Shown: positions 17,619 to 26,917, counted from the stretch's first letter. The stretch is DNA of 64,000 nucleotides from Winogradskya consettensis (GCF_018332715.1 NZ_BOQP01000043.1:1-64000); one strand, 5' to 3'. Program-made: numbers and translations. Notes: generated by a model from the letters alone, not told the origin.

Positions 17619-19649
17619 GTGCGGCGTACGCGGGTAATAGGGCTGATAACGGCAGCGATCGTCAGTTTGGGTATCTACTCCGCGCCGGGTGTCGCCGACG
17701 CGGATGTCGTGGGCCCATCGGTTTTCGCCGACTACGGGCGGGGCGAGACGGACCTCGAGTTCAATGTCGGCGTACCCGGCGAATTCAGGTTCTCGTCCCG
17801 GGACGACGACACGGAATCGTTCGTCTGGTCGATCGACGGCGACGGCCCGTCCGGGACGACGCCGGCCGACGCGACCGGCTGGGGAACGACGATGATCGCC
17901 CCGGCCCGACCCGGCTGGCAGACCCTGTCCGTGCTCGGCGTCGAGCACGACGGCACCCGTTCCGGGACGACCGAGTACGAGTTCCGCGTCGACAACGGCC
18001 CCCTCGTCACCGGCGGCATGACCGCGGAGGACGACCCGGTGCTCGTCGGTGCGACGCTGACCTATCACCTGGCGCCCCGGCGGCCGGGCGTCACGGCGTA
18101 CGTGTTCCAGGCCGAGGGTCTGACCGAGTTCACCGTCCCCGCCCGCGCCGACGGCACCGCCGACCACGCGTGGATGATCCCGCACCCGGACATCCGCACC
18201 CTGTCCATCCGGAGCCGCACCGCCGACGGCACGCTGTCCGAGCCCCGTTACCCCTACCTCTCGGTCAACGGCGCCGACCCCGTCATCACCCAGAGCGGCG
18301 GCTACGGCCTCAACATGGCGATGACGTTCCGGGCCCTGTCGCCGATGCCGGGCGTCACGCAATACACGGCGGTCCTCGACAACACCCCGTCGACCCAGCA
18401 GGTCGTGAGCGCCGGCCCGGACGGCAGCGCCTCGTTCCAGTACACGGTGTCCAAGCGCGGCCAGCACAGCGTCGTCATCCACGCCGTCAACGCGAGCGGG
18501 GCACGCACCGGGAGCCGCGTCCGCACCTGGACGGCCTCGGACCGCCCGATCGTCACCTCCGCGGAATTCCCGCTGGACAGCGCCGCCCGCTCTGCCCCCG
18601 GAACGTTCACCTTCACCCCACGCCTCGGCGGCACGACCGCGTACGAGTACAGCTTCGGCGGCGCGACAACCACCCTGGCCGCGAACCCGGACGGCACGGG
18701 AACGCTCCACTGGACGCCGCCCGCCATGGGCGCGTACACATTGTCGGTCCGCAGCCTCACCGCGAACGGCACCCGCTCGGAACTCACCGCCGGCCACACG
18801 TTCACCGTGGCGCCGCGCACCGGCACACTCACCTCGTTCAGCCCCCACGCGGTGCAGGCCGGCGCGCCCCGGACGATCACCCTGACCGGCACCGAACTGA
18901 CCGCGCAGGACAAGATCACCGTCCAGCTGCCCGGCGGTTCATCGACACCCACAACGATCAAGTCGGTCTCCGCGGACCTGACCACGCTGACCTTCACCGC
19001 CGACCTGACCACCGCGAAGCCCGGCCTGGCCGACATCGTCCTCCACTCCGCCGCCACGGGCGAGCTCGCCGGCCGATACACGATCATCATCGACCCGGCG
19101 CCCGCCCTGCGCGTCACCAAGGCACCCGCGATCACCGGCAGCGCCAAGGTAGGCGCCAAACTCACCGCCACGGCCGGCACCTGGACACCGGCGGCGACGT
19201 CGGTGAAGTACCAGTGGAAGTCCAACGGCTCTGCCATCGCGGGCGCGACCGGCTCGTCGTACACGATCCCTGCTTCGCAGGTCGGCAAGCGGCTCACCGT
19301 CACGGTGACCGCCTCCCGATCCGGCAACACCACCACCAGCACCGTTTCGGCCGCGACCCCTGCCGTGGTCAAAGGTCCTGCCGCCAAGGCCACCACAAAG
19401 CCCAAGATTACGGGTACGCCCAAAGCAGCCCGAACGGTCACCGCAACGCCCGGCACGTGGTCCCCGAAACCCACGACCTACAAGTACGAATGGCGCCTCA
19501 ACGGCAAACTCATCAAGGGCGCAACCGGCAAATCGCTGAAGTTGAAGTCCACGATGCGCGACAAGAAACTCACGGTCACGGTGATCGCTGTGCGGCACGG
19601 CCACGTCGACGGCCGCTCCACCAGCGCCGCGGTAAAGGTCCGCCGCTGA
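17619..19649 (+). CDS. Secreted Ig-like/IPT protein, paralogue of the 3322-6060 gene
   Basis: 676 aa from the GTG at 17619, which follows GCGGGGGCA; an in-frame TTG at 17604 is the alternative. Signal peptide VRRTRVIGLITAAIV...GVADA. The first module begins LEFNVGVPGEFRFSSRDDD and contains FVWSIDGDGPSGT, nearly the same as in the 912-aa protein. Further beta modules, an IPT-like stretch (ITLTGTELTA) and two C-terminal modules (PAITGSAKVGAKL..., PKITGTPKAARTV...) follow in the same order. It lacks the first ~230 residues of its paralogue. No wall anchor. Role unknown. Confidence 0.8.
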   Translation: MRRTRVIGLITAAIVSLGIYSAPGVADADVVGPSVFADYGRGETDLEFNVGVPGEFRFSSRDDDTESFVWSIDGDGPSGTTPADATGWGTTMIAPARPGWQTLSVLGVEHDGTRSGTTEYEFRVDNGPLVTGGMTAEDDPVLVGATLTYHLAPRRPGVTAYVFQAEGLTEFTVPARADGTADHAWMIPHPDIRTLSIRSRTADGTLSEPRYPYLSVNGADPVITQSGGYGLNMAMTFRALSPMPGVTQYTAVLDNTPSTQQVVSAGPDGSASFQYTVSKRGQHSVVIHAVNASGARTGSRVRTWTASDRPIVTSAEFPLDSAARSAPGTFTFTPRLGGTTAYEYSFGGATTTLAANPDGTGTLHWTPPAMGAYTLSVRSLTANGTRSELTAGHTFTVAPRTGTLTSFSPHAVQAGAPRTITLTGTELTAQDKITVQLPGGSSTPTTIKSVSADLTTLTFTADLTTAKPGLADIVLHSAATGELAGRYTIIIDPAPALRVTKAPAITGSAKVGAKLTATAGTWTPAATSVKYQWKSNGSAIAGATGSSYTIPASQVGKRLTVTVTASRSGNTTTSTVSAATPAVVKGPAAKATTKPKITGTPKAARTVTATPGTWSPKPTTYKYEWRLNGKLIKGATGKSLKLKSTMRDKKLTVTVIAVRHGHVDGRSTSAAVKVRR

Positions 19650-19658
19650 CCCCACGGA

Positions 19659-20639
19659 TCAATGCCGGAACAGACGAACTCCCGTACGTACCAAGGTAAT
19701 GCCGGTCCGCTGACACTCGGCAAGCACGTCAGCGGACCGGATCGAGCCGCCGGGCTCAGCGATATACCGGACACCGTGCCGTGCCGCCTCCTCGACATTG
19801 TCGGCGAACGGCAACGCGCCGTCGGAGACAAAGGCAACGCCGTCCAGCACGCCCGGATCGCGCCGACGCCACCAGGTGTCAACTTTCGCCCCGGCAACCT
19901 GGGTGCAGTCCACCCGTGACTGCTGACCGGCGCCGATCCCCAGGGTCATCCCATCGCGCAGGTACGCCACGGAGTTCGACTGGGTGTGCTTGACGACGAT
20001 GAGTCCGAGGAGCAGATCGTCCACGGCGCCGGCCGGGAGCCGGGGATCGGACACCAGATCGCGGGTCAGCGGGAGGTCGTCGCGGGGTTGGGTGAGGCTC
20101 AGGCCGTACACCTCGCGGGTCTCTGTCTGTGGGGGTTGGAAGTCCGGATCCGCCTGCACGACGAGGAAGCGGCCGCCCTTTTTCCTCGACAACGTGGCCA
20201 TCACCCCCGGCTCGTAGCCCGGGGCGACGATGCCGTCCGAGACCACCCGGCGCAGCAGATCGGCGAGCTCCGCGTCGACAGGCTCGGAAACAGCGATGAA
20301 GTCACCGTACGAACTCTTCGGGTCAGCGTCCCGGGCCCGGACGTAAGCGCTGGTCACCGCGCCGGTCGCCGCCGGATCCAGCCCGTGGGTGGCAGCCATG
20401 ACAGTGTCGATCGGGCCGGCCGTCGCTGCCCCGGCCGGTGAGACGTGCTTGAAGGAAGCCGCAGCGGGGCGGCCCAGGGCATTCGCGGCTTCCTTCACCA
20501 GCTGCCAGGCCGCTGCGGCGTCCAGAACGTTGATGTAGGACGGATTGCCGTGCACAAAGCGGAAGGGCACGCGGGCCGGGTCAATCGGCGTTGCTGTCGA
20601 TGGTTCCTGATGTGGATTCAGGCCGTAGCGCAGTTCCAT
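19659..20639 (-). CDS. Stand-alone AICAR transformylase (PurH C-terminal domain homologue)
   Basis: 326 aa, ATG at 20639 with CGGAGG upstream. It matches the formyltransferase half of PurH only: SFKHVSPAGAA (catalytic Lys-His), GIGAGQQSRVDC and SDGALPFADNVEEAARHG are signature blocks. The IMP cyclohydrolase (MGS-like) domain is missing, so it would carry out only the transfer of a formyl group from 10-formyl-THF to AICAR, the next-to-last step to IMP. No other purine gene is adjacent. The normal bifunctional purH presumably lies elsewhere, and this copy may serve a specialised role such as a salvage or nucleoside-antibiotic route (inference). Confidence 0.85.
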   Translation of the reverse strand: MELRYGLNPHQEPSTATPIDPARVPFRFVHGNPSYINVLDAAAAWQLVKEAANALGRPAAASFKHVSPAGAATAGPIDTVMAATHGLDPAATGAVTSAYVRARDADPKSSYGDFIAVSEPVDAELADLLRRVVSDGIVAPGYEPGVMATLSRKKGGRFLVVQADPDFQPPQTETREVYGLSLTQPRDDLPLTRDLVSDPRLPAGAVDDLLLGLIVVKHTQSNSVAYLRDGMTLGIGAGQQSRVDCTQVAGAKVDTWWRRRDPGVLDGVAFVSDGALPFADNVEEAARHGVRYIAEPGGSIRSADVLAECQRTGITLVRTGVRLFRH

Positions 20640-20774
20640 GGTGCCTCCGATCGCAGAAACGTCTGCTCCGGAAGCGCCCAGGCGGTCGGCGCCAACACGA
20701 ATGACACGGCCGTTCCCCGGTGGTGCTCCACCTTCGCCAGTAGCGGCCTGGGAGCAGCGTACCGGCCGGTGGTG

Positions 20775-22001
20775 TCACTCGGTGAGGATGAGGGCGTCGC
20801 CCACCGCTCGTTCGGGGCCGCTGCTGGGTTGGTTGATGAGAGTTCCGCGGACCGACATGGCGGTGGAGCCGCCGCCGTCGAGGTTGATGGCGTCGTGGAG
20901 GCCGAGTGCCTTGGCGACCGCTGCTGTTTCGTCGAGAGTGGTGCCAACGCTGGTGGTGAGGCGGCCGTCGATGGTGGCCAGGATGATGTCGCCGGTGCGG
21001 GTGGTGCCCGCGATGGTCCGGGGGTTGCGGGCGAAGAAACTGTCGGAGCCCGCCGGGACCGCGATCTCGCCGTCGGCGACCAGGCGGTAACGGCCGTTGA
21101 CACCCTGGAGGTCCGGGGTCACCGGGACGCGGGTGCCGTTCTCGTCCGTCAGGGTCGACGTCTGCCGCAGGCAGCCCTGGGCCAGGGCGAGCAGCGCCGC
21201 CGTGTCAGCGCCGGTGGCCTGCAGCGACGATTGGCGTCGGTCGAGGGTCGTGCCCCGGGTGGCGGCGGTTCGCACTACGCAGCCGTGGGCGTCGAGCACG
21301 ACCTCGACGCCGGCGCCGGACGGGGTTGACGCCGCGAACTCGGGCGTGAAGCGGACCGTGTCACCCGGTGCCGTACATGTGGTCTGATCGGTCAGGTTCT
21401 GGCAGGCCTGGGGCACCACCGGTGGGTGGTTGAGAAACTCGATCGGCAGGGCCGCGTGGCTGCGGCGGTTCTGGACGGCGCCGGTCCAGAGCAGCCGGCC
21501 GATGAGCACCTTGTTGCGACGCGAATCCACGAGCATGTCGGTCTCGGCTGGGGCGCCCGTCGGCTCGCTCAGCAGGTTTCCGTCGTAGAGGCCGAGGCCC
21601 ACCGGGTCACCGGGGTAATCGGCGCTGGCGGTGTAGGTGAAGAACGAGGCGTTGACCCCTGCGAGTGCTCCGGCTGCGCGTACGAGATCGGTGGTGGTCT
21701 CGGTCCTGGCCAGGTCCGGGCCGTAAGTGGCCCGCAGGTGGATCCGGGACAGGTACGGATCGATCGTCAGCACGTTGATCCGCCAGGGGCCGCGCGTGGT
21801 GGAGCCGATCTGGTCGGCGGGCGCGGGGGTGTCGCCGCGCACGATCCGGGTCAGTGTCACTCCGGAGGCCAAAGTCTCGATGGTGCGCTGCTCCGGCAGG
21901 TCCGGATCACCGAGAGGAAGTGCCATCGAGGACGCCGCGGCCGGGGTGGCGTACGTGACAAGCACCAGCACCGGAGCGAGAACGGCGGCGATCAGTCGCA
22001 T
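20775..22001 (-). CDS. Secreted phosphodiester glycosidase (NAGPA-like)
   Basis: 408 aa, ATG at 22001. Signal peptide MRLIAAVLAPVLVLVTYATPAAAS. The conserved phosphodiester glycosidase/NAGPA domain is shown by LAGVNASFFTYT, GLGLYDGNLLSEP and the catalytic-site block INLDGGGSTAMSVRG near the C-terminus, then RAVGDALIL. Two cysteine pairs (QACQNLTDQTTC; GCVV...GCLR) suit an exported protein. The human relative uncovers mannose-6-phosphate tags; bacterial ones are thought to act on exopolysaccharides or sugar-phosphate linkages. Start is 34 bp from the divergent NADAR-like gene. Confidence 0.85.
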   Translation of the reverse strand: MRLIAAVLAPVLVLVTYATPAAASSMALPLGDPDLPEQRTIETLASGVTLTRIVRGDTPAPADQIGSTTRGPWRINVLTIDPYLSRIHLRATYGPDLARTETTTDLVRAAGALAGVNASFFTYTASADYPGDPVGLGLYDGNLLSEPTGAPAETDMLVDSRRNKVLIGRLLWTGAVQNRRSHAALPIEFLNHPPVVPQACQNLTDQTTCTAPGDTVRFTPEFAASTPSGAGVEVVLDAHGCVVRTAATRGTTLDRRQSSLQATGADTAALLALAQGCLRQTSTLTDENGTRVPVTPDLQGVNGRYRLVADGEIAVPAGSDSFFARNPRTIAGTTRTGDIILATIDGRLTTSVGTTLDETAAVAKALGLHDAINLDGGGSTAMSVRGTLINQPSSGPERAVGDALILTE

Positions 22002-22035
22002 GCGACCAGTATCCGGACTCCCCTACGATGCGCCG

Positions 22036-23136
22036 GTGGCATTGGGGAAGAGAACGTATCGGGTGGTTGATGGGGAGCGGATCGAAGGGACGTGGCGGCA
22101 TGTCTTCATTCGCAATGGTGGGACGTATTTTCTGAGTGATCTGCTTGTCTTTGCGGACGGGGCGATCTCCTGCTGGGAGTGGGTGGATCTGGACGGGCTT
22201 CGCGAGAAGCTGGCGAGCGGGTGGGTTGCCACGAGCCTGGAGGCCGGTGCTGAGGCGTCTGCTCATCATCTGGCGGGCTGGCGGTTCGAGGAGCCGCAGA
22301 TGTACGTCGACGCCGAGGAGTTGCTCGGGGAGGTCGCTGATGAGATCGACGAGCTGAACGGGCGGCCCGATTCCACGCAGCGTTGCACGATGGCGCTGGA
22401 CACCTATCTGGCGAGCCGGGCGGAGGCCGATCGGGAGGCGCTCCGGGTGGCCTATCTGGGTATGCCGGCACACATTCGCCGCTATGCGCTCGGTGACATG
22501 GACGCGAAGGACGGGCCGCTGCGGGTGCTGTGCACCCCGGTCGGGGAACGCACCACGTGGGACGAGGTCGTCACCGAACAGATGCGCGACCAGGCGTTCG
22601 AGTATTTCGCCGACCGCGACCGGTCGGTCCGGAAATGGCGGGAGAACCGGCCGCTGGACGGGCCCGAGCAAGCGCAGAGCCCCACGGTCATGCTCGCGTC
22701 GACCCTGGTGAATTTTCCCGCGTCACCCGGAATCCAGGGGCTGCGCAACGAGTGCCCGGTGACGATCACGATCGGCGACAAGGTGTACGCCAGCGCGGTG
22801 CACGCGTACTGGTCGCTCGCCACCACGGATGAGCCCGCGCGAGCCGCCATCGCCGCCGCAGGCACTGCTTTTCAGGCCGAACAGGCGGCGGGGAAAGCGC
22901 CGATCAGGCCGGACTGGCCAAAGCTGCGGGCCGCCGCCATGCACACTGTCCTGCTCGCCAAGTTCACGCAGAACCCCGCGTTTGCGGAGATCCTGCTGTC
23001 CACCGGCGACGCCCGGATCGACTACAACTCCGGGTCCGCGTATTGGAGCGGTGGCGCCAATGGGCGCAACTGGCTCGGGCGGCTTCTCGAGCTGGTCAGG
23101 TCGGAGGTTGTCGCGCACCGGGCAGACTTCCTGTGA
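22036..23136 (+). CDS. Two-domain protein with C-terminal NADAR-like domain
   Basis: 366 aa, GTG at 22036. The first ~100 residues (TYRVVDGERIEGTWRH, then LLVFADGAISCWEW) form a small beta domain seen in actinobacterial hypothetical proteins. From about residue 215 the protein follows the NADAR/YbiA fold: LVNFPASPGIQ, YASAVHAYWSLAT, LLAKFTQNPAFAEILLSTGD and GRNWLGRLLELVR. NADAR enzymes remove ADP-ribose from nucleic-acid or nucleotide substrates and include antitoxins of DarT-type toxins. In the usual EHAY motif the Glu is Val here (SAVHAY), so catalysis may be changed or lost. No DarT-like toxin is adjacent. Confidence 0.75.
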   Translation: MALGKRTYRVVDGERIEGTWRHVFIRNGGTYFLSDLLVFADGAISCWEWVDLDGLREKLASGWVATSLEAGAEASAHHLAGWRFEEPQMYVDAEELLGEVADEIDELNGRPDSTQRCTMALDTYLASRAEADREALRVAYLGMPAHIRRYALGDMDAKDGPLRVLCTPVGERTTWDEVVTEQMRDQAFEYFADRDRSVRKWRENRPLDGPEQAQSPTVMLASTLVNFPASPGIQGLRNECPVTITIGDKVYASAVHAYWSLATTDEPARAAIAAAGTAFQAEQAAGKAPIRPDWPKLRAAAMHTVLLAKFTQNPAFAEILLSTGDARIDYNSGSAYWSGGANGRNWLGRLLELVRSEVVAHRADFL

Positions 23137-23172
23137 GGTTTCGCGCGGGTGGCGTACGGTCAAAACAGGGGT

Positions 23173-23967
23173 ATGGCTTCTTTTCCCTCTCGGGCCCGCG
23201 GTGCGGTTTCCCGTGGTGCTGACAGCACCTGGCTGGAACATCTGACCCGCGGCGGGCTCGTGGGGTACGGCGTGATCCATCTGCTTTTCGCGTGGCTGAT
23301 CGTGCGGATCGCGTTCAGTGGCGCGGGCACCGATGGTGATCAGTCCGGGGCCCTGCACCGGCTTGCCGGGAAACCGTTCGGGACGGTTCTGATCGGGCTG
23401 ATCGTGGTCGGGCTGATCGCCATGGTGATCTGGCAGCTGCTCGAGGCAGTGGTCGGTCAGGAACGGATCATCTCAGTGGGCCGGGCGGCTTTCTACAGCT
23501 ATCTGAGCTGGTCCGGGATCAAGGTGCTGCGCGGCAAGGACAAGTCCAGCGCCGACATGCAGCAGCAGGCCAGCGAGGATCTGATGACCTCGGGTGGCGG
23601 CCGTTTCGTCGTGGCGCTGGCCGGGGTCGCGATCGCCGCCATCGGGATCGGGCTGGTCGTTTTCGGGATTACGAGAAAATTCGAGAAACACCTGAAGCTG
23701 CGGGAGATGAGCGCCCACATTCGCAGGCTCACGCAGCGTCTCGGCATCATCGGGTACGCCGCCAAGGGCGGTGCCTACGCGATAGCCGGACTGCTCTTCG
23801 TGGTGGCCGCGATCCGGTACGACCCGGACAAGGCGCGCGGGCTGGACGCCGCGCTGAACGCGCTGGCCGGGCAGGCGTACGGTCCGTGGCTGCTGGCACT
23901 TGTCGCGCTGGGCTTCGCGGCGTACGGATTGTTCTCGATCGTGCAGTCGCGTTACCGCAAGGTCTGA
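23173..23967 (+). CDS. DUF1206 membrane protein
   Basis: 264 aa, ATG at 23173. Six membrane helices in three pairs, each pair starting with a similar motif: LTRGGLVGYGVIHLLFA near 24, then VGRAAFYSYLSWSGIKV near 107, then LGIIGYAAKGGAYAIAG near 196. This three-fold repeat is the DUF1206 architecture, found in actinobacteria and of unknown function. It follows the NADAR-like gene by 36 bp and may share its transcript. It converges with thymidine kinase, with 12 bp between stops. Confidence 0.85.
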   Translation: MASFPSRARGAVSRGADSTWLEHLTRGGLVGYGVIHLLFAWLIVRIAFSGAGTDGDQSGALHRLAGKPFGTVLIGLIVVGLIAMVIWQLLEAVVGQERIISVGRAAFYSYLSWSGIKVLRGKDKSSADMQQQASEDLMTSGGGRFVVALAGVAIAAIGIGLVVFGITRKFEKHLKLREMSAHIRRLTQRLGIIGYAAKGGAYAIAGLLFVVAAIRYDPDKARGLDAALNALAGQAYGPWLLALVALGFAAYGLFSIVQSRYRKV

Positions 23968-23979
23968 CTTCCGCTGCCG

Positions 23980-24585
23980 TCAGGCGGCCTTGGCCAGCGC
24001 CGGAGAGTACGGCTGACCGGCCCGGTGATGACGCCGGCACAGCACGACGTAGCCCACGCCCGTGTCGGTGTCGCCCACCACGACGGTGTCGCCGTCCCGG
24101 ACCATCTCCCCGTCGACGACGCGGGCGTTCATCCGGGCCGGCTGCCCGCACCAGCACATCGGATAGACCTGCAGCGCCTCGACGATGTCGGCGAGCACCA
24201 CCAGCCGCGCCGATCCGGGGAACTGCAGCCCCCGGAAGTCCGACAGCAGCCCGAACGTGAAAACGTCGATGTCGTAGTTGTCCACCAGCGCGGCAAGCTG
24301 GTCGACCTGCTCCGGGGAGAGGAACTGCGCCTCGTCGACGATCACGTGGTCGACCCGCTTGCCGGGCCGGTCCAGCACCAGGTCGGTGAGGTCGGTCTCG
24401 GCGCCGATCTCCAGCGCGTCCGCCGCCAGCCCGATCCGCGACGACACTATCCCCGTGCCCGCGCGGTCCAGCCGGGTCATCAGCAGCCCGTTACGTCCGC
24501 AGGCGGCGTACGTGTGCCGGTACTGCAGCACCATCGTGCTCTTGCCACTGTTCATCGCCGCGTGCCGATAGTGCAGCTGAGCCAC
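23980..24585 (-). CDS. tdk: Thymidine kinase
   Basis: 201 aa from the GTG at 24585 (GAGAGG upstream); the longer frame adds 17 residues before the normal family start. Type II thymidine kinase: P-loop AAMNSGKSTM near residues 8-17, DEAQFL with the catalytic Glu, DFRGLQFPGS, and the zinc-binding lasso formed by CWCG and CRRHH in the C-terminal third. It phosphorylates thymidine to dTMP with ATP in salvage. Same direction as the upstream reductase-like gene; they may be co-transcribed. Confidence 0.92.
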   Translation of the reverse strand: MAQLHYRHAAMNSGKSTMVLQYRHTYAACGRNGLLMTRLDRAGTGIVSSRIGLAADALEIGAETDLTDLVLDRPGKRVDHVIVDEAQFLSPEQVDQLAALVDNYDIDVFTFGLLSDFRGLQFPGSARLVVLADIVEALQVYPMCWCGQPARMNARVVDGEMVRDGDTVVVGDTDTGVGYVVLCRRHHRAGQPYSPALAKAA

Positions 24586-24714
24586 CGTACGGTGCCGCCT
24601 CTCAGGATCCGGAGCCGGACGCACGTGCCACGGCAAACGGCCTGAATACTACTCATGCAGGTGGCAGCGGTGGCCGGTCGGTCCGGGTGGCCAGATATTG
24701 ATGCACCGACCGGA

Positions 24715-26262
24715 TCACCGACGACCCTCCCCGACCGCGGCGGCGACCCGTTTCATCGACCCGAGCCGCACGTCACCCGCCGCGAACAATCCGTCCATCG
24801 ACGTCTCGTACGGCAGCCGCACCCGTTCCGCTTCGACGCCGACATCAGTGATGAGAAATCCGTCTTTGTCCCGCTGAACCTCCGCGGGCAGCCAATCCGT
24901 CGCGGGCCGCGCACCGATGAAACAGAACAGCCCGCGGGCCGGCACATCAACACTTTGCCGGGTGTTGTTGTCACGAAGCGTCACCGTCTCCAGATGATCG
25001 CCCCCGGAAACTGCTTCGATCACTGTGGACGTCACGACGTCGATGAGCGGATGGGCCTCGATCCGGGAGATCAGATACTGCGACATCGTCTCGGCCAGGT
25101 CGCCGCGGCGGATGACAATGGTGACGCGGGTGCAGTGCCGGGCCAGGTAAAGCGCGGCCTGACCGGCCGAATTGCCGCCACCGAGCACCAGGGCCGGCGC
25201 GTCCGCGCAGAGACCCGCCTCCAGCTCGGTCGCCGAGAAATAGATCCCCGCCCCTTCGAGCCGAGGCCATTCCGGCAACGGCAGGCGCCGATATTGGGCA
25301 CCCCCGGCCACGACAACCGTACGCGTGGAAAGCTCAGTCCCGTCAGCAAGCCGAACGGTGAACCCCGCATCCGACCGGGCAATCCCGTCAATCCGGCAAG
25401 GGCTGTTCAGCCGAGCCCCGAACCGCTGCGCCTGAAACGTCGCCCGTGTCGTCAGCTCCGCTCCGGAAATGCCGTCCGGAAACCCGAGATAGTTCTCGAT
25501 ACGCGAGCTGGACCCGGCCTGCCCGCCCGGCGCGGTCTCGTCAAAAACGGCGACCTGCAGACCCTCGGAAGCGCCGTACACCGCGCAAGCCAGGCCCGCC
25601 GGCCCCGCCCCGACCACAGCAACGTCGTAGAGCCGGTCATCGCCCGCCTCATGCGCCAACCCGAGCGCCTCGGCCAACTGGCCCGGAGTCGCATTCTTCA
25701 GAACCCGGTCCGGCGTGATCACCACCGGCAGATCAACCGGTTCCGCCCGCCCGTCAAAAGGAAGATACCGATAGGGCACGGAATTCCGGTTCAGAAACGT
25801 GCGCAGAGCCAGCGTCCGCTCCGACATCCCCGCACCGATGACCTCGATCGGCGCCCGCTGCGGCCCATCCGCCAACCGCAACCGCCGCCGCGCGATCATC
25901 GCGGCAACGAGCAGATCGGCCAGGTCGGTCTCCCGCTCCAGCAACTCCCGCAACCGGCTGACCGTGATCGCCAGCACCGTCCCGTCAACCGCGGCCCGCG
26001 CAGTCACAAAAGGCCGCTGCCCGGTCAGCAGGTTGAGCTCCCCGACGAACATCCGCGCCCCGAACCGCGCGAACTCGACATCATGCCCCTGCGACTCATC
26101 CCGGACGTCCACCTCGCCGTCCAGCACCACGACGAGATCGTTGTGAGCGTCATCCGGCGAGTAGACAACCTCCCCCGCCGCCACCGTCCGTCGCCGCCCG
26201 TACCCCTGCAGAGCAGCAAGTTGGCCATCAGAAAAAACAGGATTCGCCGCTTCCCCGGTCAC
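24715..26262 (-). CDS. cNMP-binding/thioredoxin-reductase-like flavoprotein, 3' frameshift
   Basis: 515 aa from the GTG at 26262 (a TTG at 26286 is possible). Order of domains: a cyclic-nucleotide-binding-like domain at about 10-130 (VVYSPDDAHNDLVVVLDGEVDV, MFVGELNLLTGQ), a short thioredoxin-like linker (about 145-200), then a thioredoxin-reductase-like unit with the FAD motif VVGAGPAGLACAVYG, the NAD(P) motif VLGGGNSAGQAA and the closing GLFAAGDVRLGSMKR. The usual CxxC redox pair is not seen. The frame stops at VGEGRR, but a one-base shift restores the expected ending EGSSVIRSVHQYLATR to a stop at 24653, so about 20 conserved residues are lost. Probably still folds; activity uncertain. Confidence 0.8.
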   Translation of the reverse strand: MTGEAANPVFSDGQLAALQGYGRRRTVAAGEVVYSPDDAHNDLVVVLDGEVDVRDESQGHDVEFARFGARMFVGELNLLTGQRPFVTARAAVDGTVLAITVSRLRELLERETDLADLLVAAMIARRRLRLADGPQRAPIEVIGAGMSERTLALRTFLNRNSVPYRYLPFDGRAEPVDLPVVITPDRVLKNATPGQLAEALGLAHEAGDDRLYDVAVVGAGPAGLACAVYGASEGLQVAVFDETAPGGQAGSSSRIENYLGFPDGISGAELTTRATFQAQRFGARLNSPCRIDGIARSDAGFTVRLADGTELSTRTVVVAGGAQYRRLPLPEWPRLEGAGIYFSATELEAGLCADAPALVLGGGNSAGQAALYLARHCTRVTIVIRRGDLAETMSQYLISRIEAHPLIDVVTSTVIEAVSGGDHLETVTLRDNNTRQSVDVPARGLFCFIGARPATDWLPAEVQRDKDGFLITDVGVEAERVRLPYETSMDGLFAAGDVRLGSMKRVAAAVGEGRR

Positions 26263-26347
26263 CGCCCCATCGTCCCCGACGATCAACCCCCCGTCATCCG
26301 TCGTCCGACCGCATCCGACCCCGAGATCCCCACCCTCGGGTCACGGA

Positions 26348-26382
26348 GGCCGGTCCGGTCCGCGCGGGAACCGGACCGGCCC
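26348..26382 (-). terminator. Hairpin terminator after the PEBP gene
   Basis: GGCCGGTCCGGT and ACCGGACCGGCC form a perfect 12-bp stem with a short loop, 4 bp beyond the stop of the PEBP-family gene and before the next minus-strand gene. Confidence 0.75.
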
Positions 26383-26386
26383 GAGA

Positions 26387-26917
26387 TCAGGCGGCCGGGG
26401 TTTCGGCGGTGGCCACGATGGTGGCGCGGGCGAGGATGTGGCCGGCGATGGTGAAGCCGAGGAAGGCCGGGGTGCCCTCGGCCGGGACGCCGATGTTCTC
26501 GACGTCGAGGGCGTGCACGGTGATGAAGTAGCGGTGCGGGCCGTGACCGGCGGGCGGGGCGGCGCCGATGAACTGCGGCAGGCCGGCGTCGTTCTTCAGC
26601 TGGATGGCGCCGGCCGGAAGCTCGGCTCCTGCGGGCAGGGTGGTCACGGTGGCCGGGATGTCGGCGACGGCCCAGTGCCAGAAGCCCGACATCGTGGGGG
26701 CGTCGGGGTCGTAGACCGTCACCGCGTAGCTCCTGGTGCCCTCGGGTGCGCCGGACCAGGTCAGGTCGGGGGAGATGTCCTGGCCGCCGGGGATGCCGAA
26801 CGCGCCGGACATCTGGGCGAGGGGCAGCGGGTGGCCGTCGGTGGCCGCGGCGCTCGTGACCTCGAAGGCCGGGACCTGCGGGAGACGGGCGAACGGGTCG
26901 TTGGTGGCAGTAGTCAT
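26387..26917 (-). CDS. PEBP family (YbhB/YbcL, Raf-kinase-inhibitor-like) protein
   Basis: 176 aa, ATG at 26917. Conserved phosphatidylethanolamine-binding-protein blocks: DISPDLTWSGAPEGT, YAVTVYDPDAPT, FWHWAVADIPA, and GHGPHRYFITVHALD. These build the ligand pocket that binds phosphate-like anions. No signal peptide. The cellular role of bacterial PEBPs is poorly known. The gene is divergent from an XRE-type regulator that starts about 113 bp away, an arrangement that suggests the regulator controls it. Confidence 0.9.
   Translation of the reverse strand: MTTATNDPFARLPQVPAFEVTSAAATDGHPLPLAQMSGAFGIPGGQDISPDLTWSGAPEGTRSYAVTVYDPDAPTMSGFWHWAVADIPATVTTLPAGAELPAGAIQLKNDAGLPQFIGAAPPAGHGPHRYFITVHALDVENIGVPAEGTPAFLGFTIAGHILARATIVATAETPAA

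Noticed and set aside
16629-18848. 739-codon minus-strand frame
   Set aside because: Arg/Gly-rich shadow spanning two plus-strand genes that have signal peptides and binding sites.
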